Assembly (NCBI RefSeq): GCF_001513975.1
Contig: NZ_KQ947987.1
Location: 62,001-126,000 of the forward strand
DNA from: Streptomyces curacoi
GTDB taxonomy: Bacteria; Actinomycetota; Actinomycetes; Streptomycetales; Streptomycetaceae
Direction: 5' to 3'
DNA length: 64,000 nt
How positions within the stretch are numbered: position 1 is the stretch's first letter; each line of letters opens with the position of its first letter. Positions 56,397 to 64,000 of the stretch are shown one piece after another. The notes under the pieces were generated by a model, which saw only the letters and a program-made list of their open reading frames with translations, did not search any database and was not told the origin of the DNA. A program made the translations under genes and the position numbers.

Positions 56397-57473
56397 TTGA
56401 GTCAGCAGAGCCCCGGACCACAGCAGATTCCGGTCGTCGTGCTCGCCGGATTCCTCGGTTCCGGCAAGACGACGCTGCTGAACCATCTCCTCCACCGCAG
56501 CGGAGGCACCCGCATCGGCGCCGTCGTCAATGACTTCGGCGCCATCGAGATCGACGCCATGGCCGTCGCCGGAGCACTCGGCGACTCCACCGTCTCGCTC
56601 GGGAACGGCTGCCTGTGCTGCGCGGTCGACGCCAGTGAGCTGGACATCTACCTGGAGCGGCTCGCCCGGCCCGCCACCGGCATCGACGTCATCGTCATCG
56701 AGGCCAGCGGACTGGCCGAGCCCCAGGAGCTCGTGCGCATGGTGCTCGCCAGCGAGCACCCGGGCATCGTGTACGGCGGGCTCGTCGAGGTCGTCGACGC
56801 CGCCGAGTTCGACGACACGCGCGCGAAGCACCCCGAGATCGACCGGCACCTCGCCCTCGCCGACCTCGTCGTGGTCAACAAGCTCGACCGGGCGGCGAAC
56901 GGTGAGCGCGTCCTCGGGCTGGTCCGCGACCTCGCCGACCGCGCCGCCGTCGTCCCCGCCACCTACGGCCGTATCGACCCCGAGTTCCTCTTCGACTGCC
57001 GGCCCAGCGAGGAGCGCATCGGGCAGCTGTCCTTCGACGACCTGCACGAGCACGACGAGGACCACACCGGCCATCTGCACACCGGCTACGACAGCCTGTC
57101 CTTCGCCTGCGAAGTCTCCCTCGACCCGCGCCGGTTGATGGAGTTCCTGGACAGCAGGCCCGAGGGCCTGTACCGCATCAAGGGGTACGTCGACTTCGGA
57201 CCGTACGACGTCCACAACCGCTACGCCGTCCACGCCGTCGGCCGGTTCCTCCGCTTCTACCCGGAGCCCTGGCCGCCCGCCGACGCACGCCTCACCCAGC
57301 TCGTGCTCATCGGCTCCGGCATCGACGCGTCCGCTCTCGGCAAGGAGCTGGAGGCGTGCAAGAGCGACGCCCCACACGCCGACGAGCACGGCATGTGGGG
57401 CGTTCTGCGCTACGTACAGGACCCGGAGGAGTACGCACAGACCCCCGAGGAAGGGGCCTTCCCGGAGCCCTAG
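56397..57473 (+). CDS. CobW/G3E-family GTPase (metal chaperone type)
   Basis: A 358-aa GTPase. The P-loop is GFLGSGKTTLLNHLL, the metal motif is GNGCLCC (CxCC), the Walker B-like box is VIEASGLAEP and the guanine motif is NKLD. A His-rich loop (HEHDEDHTGHLHTG) and a C-terminal CobW_C domain follow. Such proteins deliver Zn or Co to enzymes, often under zinc limitation. TTG 56397 with GAAAGG eight bases upstream is chosen; an in-frame ATG lies 17 codons earlier without a ribosome site. It ends in the same CTAG as parC. Confidence 0.9.
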   Translation: MSQQSPGPQQIPVVVLAGFLGSGKTTLLNHLLHRSGGTRIGAVVNDFGAIEIDAMAVAGALGDSTVSLGNGCLCCAVDASELDIYLERLARPATGIDVIVIEASGLAEPQELVRMVLASEHPGIVYGGLVEVVDAAEFDDTRAKHPEIDRHLALADLVVVNKLDRAANGERVLGLVRDLADRAAVVPATYGRIDPEFLFDCRPSEERIGQLSFDDLHEHDEDHTGHLHTGYDSLSFACEVSLDPRRLMEFLDSRPEGLYRIKGYVDFGPYDVHNRYAVHAVGRFLRFYPEPWPPADARLTQLVLIGSGIDASALGKELEACKSDAPHADEHGMWGVLRYVQDPEEYAQTPEEGAFPEP

Positions 57474-59926
57474 ACCGCCCCGGCCACCACCGCCACCGTC
57501 TTCGGCAGCGACACGCCCGAGCCGTCGCGGCGCGGGTCGATGTCCGGGAGTTCGGCCGGGGAGCCGTTCTTCTGCGCGGCGCGTGCCGGGGCGGCGCCCG
57601 CCCAGGCCAGGGCCAGGCAGTCCTCGCCCTTCAGGAACCGCTGGCAGCGCACACCGCCCGTGGCGCGGCCCTTGCGGGGGTACTGGTCGAACGGGGTCAG
57701 CTTGGCCGTCGTCTGGACCGAGTCGTCCAGCGTGCCGCGCGAGCCCGCGACCGTGAACACCACCGCGTCGGCCGCCGGGTCCACCGCGGTGAAGGAGATG
57801 ACCTTCGCGCCCTGAGCGAGCTTGATGCCCGTCATACCGCCGGCGGCACGGCCCTGCGGGCGGACCTGCGAGGCCTGGTAACGCAGCAGCTGAGCGTCGT
57901 CGGTGATGAAGACCAGGTCCTCCTCACCGGTGCGCAGCTCGACCGCGCCGACGATCCGGTCGCCCTCCTTGAGCGTGATGACCTCCAACTCCTCCTTGTT
58001 GGACGGATAGTCCGGCACCACACGCTTGACGACGCCCTGTTCCGTGCCGAGCGCCAGACCCGGGGACGACTCGTCCAGCGTGGTCAGACAGACCACGGTC
58101 TCGCCGTCCTCCAGGGTGACGAACTCCGACAGGGGCGCGCCGCCCGAGAGGTTCGGCCTCAACGCCGTCTCCGGTAGCTGCGGCAGATCGACGACGTTGA
58201 TGCGCAGCAGGCGGCCCGCCGACGTCACCGCGCCCACCTCACCCCGGGCCGTGGCCGGCACCGCCGAGACGATCACGTCGTGCTTGGCGCGCTTGGCCTC
58301 GCCGTCCTCCGCGAAGGGATCGCCGTTCGCCGTACGGGCCAGCAGACCCGTCGAGGACAGCAGGACCCGGCACGGGTCGTCCGCCACCTGCAGCGGCACG
58401 GTGGCGGCCGGGGCGCCCGCGGACTCCAGCAGGACCGTGCGCCGCTCGGTGCCGAACTTCTTGGCCACCGCGGCCAGTTCGGAGGAGACCAGCTTGCGCA
58501 GTTCCGTGTCCGACTCCAGGATCCGGGTCAGCTCGGCGATCTCCTCGTTCAGCCGGTCCTTCTCCGCCTCCAGCTCGATGCGGTCGTACTTGGTGAGACG
58601 GCGCAGCGGCGTGTCGAGGATGTACTGGGTCTGGACCTCGCTCAGCGAGAAGCGCTCCATCAGGCGCTCCTTGGCCTGCGCGGAGTTCTCGCTGGACCGG
58701 ATCAGACGGATGACCTCGTCGATGTCCAGCAGCGCCGTGAGCAGGCCCTCGACCAGGTGCAGGCGGTCGCGCCGCTTGCCGCGCCGGAACTCGCTGCGCC
58801 GCCGTACGACCTCGAAGCGGTGGTCGAGGTAGACCTCCAGGAGCTCCTTGAGGCCGAGGGTGAGGGGCTGGCCGTCGACCAGCGCGACGTTGTTGATGCC
58901 GAAGGACTCCTCCATCGGCGTCAGCTTGTAGAGCTGCTCCAGGACCGCCTCGGGCACGAAGCCGTTCTTGATCTCGATGACCAGACGCAGGCCGTGTGCG
59001 CGGTCGGTGAGGTCCTTGACGTCGGCGATGCCCTGCAGCTTCTTCGAGCCGACCAGGTCCTTGATCTTGGCGATCACCTTCTCCGGGCCGACCGTGAAGG
59101 GCAGTTCGGTGATCACGAGGCCCTTGCGGCGCGCCGTGACGTTCTCCACCGACACCGTGGCGCGGATCTTGAAGGTGCCGCGGCCCGTCTCGTACGCGTC
59201 CCGGATGCCGGACAGGCCGACGATCCGGCCCCCGGTGGGCAGGTCGGGGCCCGGGACGTGCTTCATCAGGGCGTCCAGATCCGCGTTCGGGTGGCGGATC
59301 AGATGGCGGGCGGCCGCGATGACCTCGGCGAGGTTGTGCGGCGGCATGTTCGTGGCCATGCCGACGGCGATGCCGGACGCGCCGTTGACGAGGAGGTTCG
59401 GGAAGGCGGCGGGCAGGGCCACCGGCTCCCGCTCCTGGCCGTCGTAGTTGGGGACGAAGTCGACCGTGTCCTCGTCGATCGACTCGGTCATCAGGCTCGT
59501 CGCCGCGGCCTGCCGGCACTCGGTGTACCGCATGGCGGCCGGCGGGTCGTCGTTGCCGAGCGAGCCGAAGTTGCCGTGGCCGTCGACGAGCGGGACGCGC
59601 ATCGAGAAGGGCTGGGCCATGCGCACCAGGGCGTCGTAGATCGACGCGTCGCCGTGCGGGTGCAACTTACCCATGACCTCGCCGACGACGCGGGCGCACT
59701 TCACATAGCCGCGGTCGGGGCGCAGGCCCATCTCGTTCATCTGGTAGACGATGCGGCGGTGCACCGGCTTGAGGCCGTCGCGGGCGTCCGGCAGGGCCCG
59801 GGAGTAGATGACCGAGTACGCGTACTCGAGGAAGGAGCCCTGCATCTCGTCGACGACGTCGATGTCGAGGATCTTCTCCTCGTACGAGTCGTCGGGCGGT
59901 GGGGTCTTCGTGCTGCGGCGGGCCAT
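57470..59926 (-). CDS. parC: DNA topoisomerase IV subunit A
   Basis: An 818-aa type IIA topoisomerase A subunit. The breakage-reunion domain has [40 protein letters not shown] and the catalytic Tyr in AAMRYTEC. The C-terminal beta-pinwheel has repeats such as [15 protein letters not shown], and [13 protein letters not shown] near the end. ParE is encoded at 37760. ATG 59926 has AGGAG at about 12 bases upstream. A much longer open frame to 60718 crosses a tandem repeat and is rejected. The stop is shared with the convergent CobW gene. Confidence 0.96.
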   Translation of the reverse strand: MARRSTKTPPPDDSYEEKILDIDVVDEMQGSFLEYAYSVIYSRALPDARDGLKPVHRRIVYQMNEMGLRPDRGYVKCARVVGEVMGKLHPHGDASIYDALVRMAQPFSMRVPLVDGHGNFGSLGNDDPPAAMRYTECRQAAATSLMTESIDEDTVDFVPNYDGQEREPVALPAAFPNLLVNGASGIAVGMATNMPPHNLAEVIAAARHLIRHPNADLDALMKHVPGPDLPTGGRIVGLSGIRDAYETGRGTFKIRATVSVENVTARRKGLVITELPFTVGPEKVIAKIKDLVGSKKLQGIADVKDLTDRAHGLRLVIEIKNGFVPEAVLEQLYKLTPMEESFGINNVALVDGQPLTLGLKELLEVYLDHRFEVVRRRSEFRRGKRRDRLHLVEGLLTALLDIDEVIRLIRSSENSAQAKERLMERFSLSEVQTQYILDTPLRRLTKYDRIELEAEKDRLNEEIAELTRILESDTELRKLVSSELAAVAKKFGTERRTVLLESAGAPAATVPLQVADDPCRVLLSSTGLLARTANGDPFAEDGEAKRAKHDVIVSAVPATARGEVGAVTSAGRLLRINVVDLPQLPETALRPNLSGGAPLSEFVTLEDGETVVCLTTLDESSPGLALGTEQGVVKRVVPDYPSNKEELEVITLKEGDRIVGAVELRTGEEDLVFITDDAQLLRYQASQVRPQGRAAGGMTGIKLAQGAKVISFTAVDPAADAVVFTVAGSRGTLDDSVQTTAKLTPFDQYPRKGRATGGVRCQRFLKGEDCLALAWAGAAPARAAQKNGSPAELPDIDPRRDGSGVSLPKTVAVVAGAV

Positions 59927-60152
59927 CGCTGCCGGCTCCTTAAGTTTCTGGTCGCTCGAGCGTTTGACGGGTCTGACGCGGACCATTGTGGACCGTGGCA
60001 CTGACAACCACCGACCAGGATCCGATGTCGGTCTCCCGCCGGCGTCCGAGAAGTGTCGCCGATGCCTGCCTCTCCCCGCACATGGCGTCGGCGGGTTCGG
60101 TACCGACCGCACCCACGGACACCGCTCGATCCACCGGCAGCCGACCGCCCGG

Positions 60153-60567
60153 TTCCCGTCGGAGCCGCGACGGCCGACCCGTGTTGATTGCCGTCGGAGC
60201 CGCGACGGCCGACCCGTGTTGGTTGCCGTCGGAGCCGCGACGGCCGACCGTGTTGGTTCCCCTCGGGGTCGTGATGGCCGACTCGTGTTGGTTGCCGTCG
60301 GGGTCGTGATGGCTAGCTCGTGTCGGTCCCGGTCGGGGTCGTGATGGCTAGCTCGTGTCGGTCCCGGTCGGGGTCGCGACGGCCGACCCGTGCCGATTCC
60401 CGTCGGAGTCGCGATGGCCAGCCCGTGCCGGTCCGCGTCCGCGCCGCGACGGCAAACCCCCGCCGACCCCGCCCGCGCCGCGACGGCAAACCCCCGTCGA
60501 CCCCGTCCGCGCCGCGACGGCAAACCCCCGCCGACCCCGTCCGAGCCCCGACGGCAAACCCGCGCCG
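60153..60567. repeat. 34-35 bp tandem repeat, 12 copies, upstream of parC
   Basis: Twelve contiguous units start at 60153, 60188, 60223, 60257, 60292, 60327, 60362, 60397, 60432, 60467, 60501 and 60535. Each has a CGTCGG-(G/A)-C-GCGACGG core able to fold as a short hairpin. Units 1-3, 4-7 and 9-12 form three subfamilies, which suggests stepwise amplification. Unit length is not a multiple of three. The remaining DNA from 59927 to 60914 carries no gene that I can support. Confidence 0.9.
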
Positions 60568-60914
60568 CCCCGCCCTTCACTCCCCGGAGTGATCGGCGGG
60601 CGCGAGGTCGCCGAGGCGTACCTGCCTTCACCGGTGCCGGTCGCCGCCCGCACGCTGCCGTACGACGGCACGCGCGCGTGCGATGCGGTCGGCCCGGCAC
60701 CGACCGCCGACGCCGCAAAAGACAGGGTCATCGCAGGCGCGGCCGGAGCGCGCACGCCCCCCTCGGCGGGACCGCGGAGCGGTCCGGCGAGCCGGGCCGA
60801 TGCCACGCCCCTGCGGCCGGCCCGCGACGCGCGACGACTGTCGGGCGGGCCGGGCGTTCTGACCGGGAACTTCGCCGACCCTTCGGACGCTGCATACAGT
60901 GGCAGGAGCTGAGC

Positions 60915-62342
60915 ATGAACCACTCGACACAACGCAGCGCACGCGACCGGAAGGACACCTTGCCCATGGGTCACACGGCCACACCGGAGGCACAATCCGG
61001 CGGCCTCACCGCGACCGAGCACCGCCTGGCCAACGGCCTGCGCGTGGTGCTCTCCGAGGACCACCTCACGCCGGTCGCGGCGGTCTGCCTCTGGTACGAC
61101 GTCGGCTCCCGTCACGAGGTCAAGGGCCGTACCGGACTCGCCCACCTCTTCGAGCACCTGATGTTCCAGGGCTCGGGGAGCGTGAAGGGCACGGGTCACT
61201 TCGAGCTCGTCCAGGGCGCGGGCGGCTCGCCGAACGGCACGACCAGCTTCGAGCGCACCAACTACTTCGAGACCATGCCCGCCCACCAGCTGGAGCTCGC
61301 CCTCTGGCTGGAGGCCGACCGCATGGGCAGCCTCCTGATGGCGCTCGACCAGGAGAACTTGGACAACCAGCGCGACGTCGTCAAGAACGAACGCCGCCAG
61401 CGCTACGACAACGTCCCGTACGGCACCGCCTTCGAGAAGCTGACCGCGCTGTCCTACCCGGACGGACACCCGTACCACCACACGCCGATCGGCTCGATGG
61501 CCGACCTGGACGCGGCCAGCCTGGAGGACGCCCGCGCGTTCTTCCGCACCTACTACGCGCCCAACAACGCCGTCCTGTCGATCGTCGGCGACATCGACCC
61601 GGAGCAGACGCTCGCCTGGGTCGAGAAGTACTTCGGCTCGATCCCGGCCCACGACGGCAAGCCCGAGCCGCGCGACGGCTCGCTGCCCGAGATCATCGGC
61701 GAGCAGTTGCGCGAGGTCGTCGAGGAGGCCGTCCCCGCGCGCGCGATGATGGCCGCCTACCGGCTCCCGAACGACGGCACGCGCGAGTGCGACGCCGCCG
61801 ACCTGGCGCTCACCGTCCTCGGCGGCGGCGAGTCCTCCCGTCTGTACAACCGGCTCGTACGGCGCGACCGTACGGCCGTGGCGGCCGGGTTCGGCCTGCT
61901 GCGCCTGGCCGGGGCGCCCTCCCTGGGCTGGCTGGACGTGAAGACCTCCGGCGACGTCGAGGTCCCCGTCATCGAGGCGGCCGTCGACGAGGAGCTCGCC
62001 CGCTTCGCGGCGGAGGGCCCCACCGCCGAGGAGATGGAGCGCGCGCAGGCCCAGCTGGAGCGCGAGTGGCTGGACCGGCTCGGCACGGTCGCCGGCCGCG
62101 CCGACGAACTGTGCCGCTACGCCGTCCTGTTCGGCGACCCCCAGCTCGCGTTCACCGCCGTCCAGCGCGTCCTCGACGTCACCGCCGAGGAGGTCCAGGC
62201 GGTCGCCAAGTCCCGTCTGCGCCCCGACAACCGCGCGGTGCTCGTGTACGAGCCGGTCGCCGGCGAGGCCGACGATCCGGCAGCCGCCGAGGGCGCCGCA
62301 CCCGCCGAGACCACCGACGAGAACGAGGAGTCGGCGCAGTGA
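60915..62342 (+). CDS. M16-family zinc metallopeptidase, catalytic subunit
   Basis: A 475-aa M16B peptidase. The inverted zinc motif HxxEH is in LAHLFEHLMFQGSGS, and the distal Glu lies in NQRDVVKNERRQRY. The second M16 domain spans about 200-440. It is probably cytoplasmic, with no signal peptide. ATG 60915 has AGGAG six bases upstream; ATG 60966 (MGHTATPEAQ) is an alternative start. Its last four bases, GTGA, start the partner gene, so the two form a heterodimeric peptidase. Confidence 0.92.
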   Translation: MNHSTQRSARDRKDTLPMGHTATPEAQSGGLTATEHRLANGLRVVLSEDHLTPVAAVCLWYDVGSRHEVKGRTGLAHLFEHLMFQGSGSVKGTGHFELVQGAGGSPNGTTSFERTNYFETMPAHQLELALWLEADRMGSLLMALDQENLDNQRDVVKNERRQRYDNVPYGTAFEKLTALSYPDGHPYHHTPIGSMADLDAASLEDARAFFRTYYAPNNAVLSIVGDIDPEQTLAWVEKYFGSIPAHDGKPEPRDGSLPEIIGEQLREVVEEAVPARAMMAAYRLPNDGTRECDAADLALTVLGGGESSRLYNRLVRRDRTAVAAGFGLLRLAGAPSLGWLDVKTSGDVEVPVIEAAVDEELARFAAEGPTAEEMERAQAQLEREWLDRLGTVAGRADELCRYAVLFGDPQLAFTAVQRVLDVTAEEVQAVAKSRLRPDNRAVLVYEPVAGEADDPAAAEGAAPAETTDENEESAQ

Positions 62343-63727
62343 CCGAGCTCGCCAGCATGGAGTTCCACCCGCAGCCCCAGGCCGGCGAGGCCCGGCCCTG
62401 GGCGTTCCCGGCACCCGAGCGCGGCAAGCTGGACAACGGCCTGACGGTCCTGCGCTGCCACCGCCCCGGCCAGCAGGTCGTCGCCGTCGAGGTGCTCCTG
62501 GACACGCCCCTGGACGCCGAGCCGAAGGGCCTCGACGGCATCGCCACGATCATGGCGCGCGCCCTGTCCGAGGGCACCGACAAGCACACCGCCGAGGAGT
62601 TCGCCGCCGAACTGGAGCGCTGCGGCGCCACGCTCGACGCGTACGCCGACCACCCCGGTGTGCGCGTCAGCCTCGAAGTGCCCGTCTCCCGCCTGCCCAA
62701 GGCGCTGGGCCTGCTCGCCGACGCCCTCAGGGCGCCCGCGTTCGACGACGCCGAGGTCGAGCGCCTGGTCCACAACCGGCTCGACGAGATCCCGCACGAG
62801 CTGGCCAACCCCTCGCGCCGTGCCGCCAAGGAGCTCTCCAAGGAGCTGTTCCCGGCGACCTCGCGCATGTCCCGCCCGCGCCAGGGCACCGAGGACACGG
62901 TCGCCGGCATCGACTCCGCGGCCGTACGCGCCTTCTACGAGCGGCATGTGCGCCCCGCCACCTCCACCGCCGTGGTCGTCGGCGACCTCACCGGCGTCGA
63001 CCTGGACGCCCTGCTCGGCGACACCCTCGGCGCCTGGACCGGCTCCGCGGCCGAGCCCCGGCCGGTCCCGCCGGTGACCGCCGACGACACCGGCCGCGTC
63101 GTCATCGTGGACCGCCCCGGGGCCGTCCAGACCCAGCTGCTGATCGGCCGCCTCGGCCCCGACCGGCACGACCGCGTGTGGCCCGCGCAGGTGCTCGGCA
63201 CGTACTGCCTGGGCGGCACCCTCACCTCCCGCCTGGACAAGGTCCTGCGCGAGGAGAAGGGCTACACCTACGGCGTGCGCGCCTTCGCGCAGGTCCTGCG
63301 CTCGGCCCCGGACGGCACGGGCGCGGCGATGCTCGCCATCAGCGGCTCCGTCGACACCCCGAACACCGGCCCGGCGCTGGACGACCTCTGGAAGGTTCTG
63401 CGCGGGGTCGCCGCCGAGGGGCTCACCGACGCCGAGCGGGACTTCGCCGTGCAGAACCTCGTCGGGGTGGCACCGCTGAAGTACGAGACCGCCGCGGCCG
63501 TGGCGAGCACCCTGGCCGACCAGGTCGAGCAGCATCTGCCCGACGACTACCAGGCGACGCTGTACCAGCAGCTCGCCGCGACCGGCACCGTCGAGGCCAC
63601 CGCGGCGGCCGTGAGCGCCTTCCCGGTGGACCGCCTGGTGACGATCCTCGTCGGCGACGCGTCGGCGATCCGGAAGCCCGTCGAGGCCCTCGGTATCGGC
63701 GAAGTCACCGTGGTGGCAGCCGAGTAG
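62339..63727 (+). CDS. M16-family peptidase, non-catalytic partner
   Basis: A 462-aa M16 homologue. At the position of HxxEH it reads IMARALSEGTDKHT, so zinc binding is lost. It keeps the substrate-binding Arg/Tyr segment (REEKGYTYGVRA), as in non-catalytic partners of heterodimeric M16 enzymes. GTG 62339 overlaps the stop of the catalytic subunit gene. A terminator follows. Confidence 0.9.
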   Translation: MTELASMEFHPQPQAGEARPWAFPAPERGKLDNGLTVLRCHRPGQQVVAVEVLLDTPLDAEPKGLDGIATIMARALSEGTDKHTAEEFAAELERCGATLDAYADHPGVRVSLEVPVSRLPKALGLLADALRAPAFDDAEVERLVHNRLDEIPHELANPSRRAAKELSKELFPATSRMSRPRQGTEDTVAGIDSAAVRAFYERHVRPATSTAVVVGDLTGVDLDALLGDTLGAWTGSAAEPRPVPPVTADDTGRVVIVDRPGAVQTQLLIGRLGPDRHDRVWPAQVLGTYCLGGTLTSRLDKVLREEKGYTYGVRAFAQVLRSAPDGTGAAMLAISGSVDTPNTGPALDDLWKVLRGVAAEGLTDAERDFAVQNLVGVAPLKYETAAAVASTLADQVEQHLPDDYQATLYQQLAATGTVEATAAAVSAFPVDRLVTILVGDASAIRKPVEALGIGEVTVVAAE

Positions 63728-63754
63728 AAGGCCGTACCGCGGCACGCGCGCGCA

Positions 63755-63788
63755 GGGGCCCTGGTGACGACAGAGTCACCAGGGCCCC
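63755..63788 (+). terminator. Terminator after the M16 pair
   Basis: A perfect 14-bp stem GGGGCCCTGGTGAC with loop GACAGA, followed by CCTTTAT. Confidence 0.85.
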
Positions 63789-63894
63789 CTTTATGTCCGA
63801 ATTGAGGGAGAGGTTACCTGTCTGCCCTGTGGGATGCGCTACAAAAGCCGTGACGCGTTTGGGGATTGAAAGTGGCCCCGTTTAGCGTCTTCCG

Positions 63895-64000
63895 GGCTGT
63901 CCGTCAGGCAGTGCGCCGCGCCCGCGGCACCGGACAGCCATCGCCGAGTCCCCGTACGGCGCGAGCCAGGGGAGCCGGGGACCCACACCAAGTCCCTGGG
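63895..64000 (+). ncRNA. c-di-AMP (ydaO-type) riboswitch, 5' part
   Basis: GCTGTCCG (63896-63903) pairs with CGGACAGC (63931-63938). Then come ATCGCCGAGTCC, GTACGGCGCGAGCCAGGGG and AGCCGGGGACCCAC, the conserved core of ydaO riboswitches upstream of Streptomyces cell-wall hydrolase genes. The window ends at AGTCCCTGGG, before the GGTGAATC element expected next. The controlled gene lies outside; a secreted peptidoglycan hydrolase or similar is likely. Confidence 0.8.

Noticed and set aside
60153..60567. CRISPR array
   Set aside because: The units are contiguous with no unique spacers, unit length drifts between 33 and 35 bp, and no cas gene is nearby.
59927..60718. N-terminal extension of ParC
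   Set aside because: The frame is open but crosses the 34-35 bp repeat and has no homology to ParC; the ATG at 59926 has a ribosome site.
60348..62414. A 688-codon minus-strand ORF over the M16 gene and the tandem repeat
   Set aside because: It is the shadow of the M16 frame, extended through the repeat; no family features.

Overview
The window is a high-GC actinobacterial chromosome segment and almost certainly Streptomyces. Codon use is strongly G/C-ending, GTG starts are frequent, and the gene order around hrdB and whiH is the Streptomyces one: lexA/nrdR/nrdJ, rnhB, a RecQ helicase, a fused ABC transporter, whiH, hrdB, a trypsin-like protease, parE, paired citrate synthases and parC. The window opens inside a siderophore synthetase gene and closes inside a c-di-AMP (ydaO-type) riboswitch.

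Layout. 1-2170: end of an NIS siderophore locus (IucA/IucC synthetase, acyltransferase). 2713-9871: genome maintenance and dNTP supply (DinG-type helicase, LexA, NrdR, B12-dependent ribonucleotide reductase). 9974-14260: a probable mobile element dropped between the nrdJ terminator and a TerD gene. It holds a series of hairpins, a 49-aa basic protein, a complete tyrosine recombinase, a small HTH protein and a 774-aa zinc-knuckle protein with a degenerate recombinase domain; the last three are coupled by 4-bp overlaps. 14360-25136: TerD, YdbC-like, histidine phosphatase, ADP-ribosylglycohydrolase, MFS pump with divergent TetR and two operators, RNase HII, and RecQ carrying a C-terminal phosphoribosyltransferase-like domain. 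25405-35980: DUF4192, glycogen-debranching-like protein, Nudix regulator, ABC transporter, whiH and hrdB. 36116-45860: protease, parE, DUF485/acetate-type symporter, CitA/CitB-like two-component system, and an iron-box-controlled sucrase/ferredoxin-like protein.

45917-54964 is the most unusual region. An intact citrate synthase with an N-terminal HTH is followed by the wreck of a second, divergent citrate synthase gene: two diverged 5' copies, both with the same upstream palindrome, and far downstream a frameshifted 3' end. Between them lies about 6.5 kb of accessory DNA with a MobF-type relaxase fragment, a fragment of another element-type protein, an HNH nuclease, a PucR-type regulator, an unknown 434-aa protein, a glycosyltransferase and a methyltransferase-like protein.

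55140-64000 returns to core genes: small Streptomyces-type hypotheticals, a CobW-family GTPase sharing its stop CTAG with the convergent parC, a 12-copy 34-35 bp tandem repeat upstream of parC, a pair of M16 peptidase genes and the riboswitch. Coordinates of sites were counted by hand from the sequence. Family names rest on recognised motifs, not on a search.
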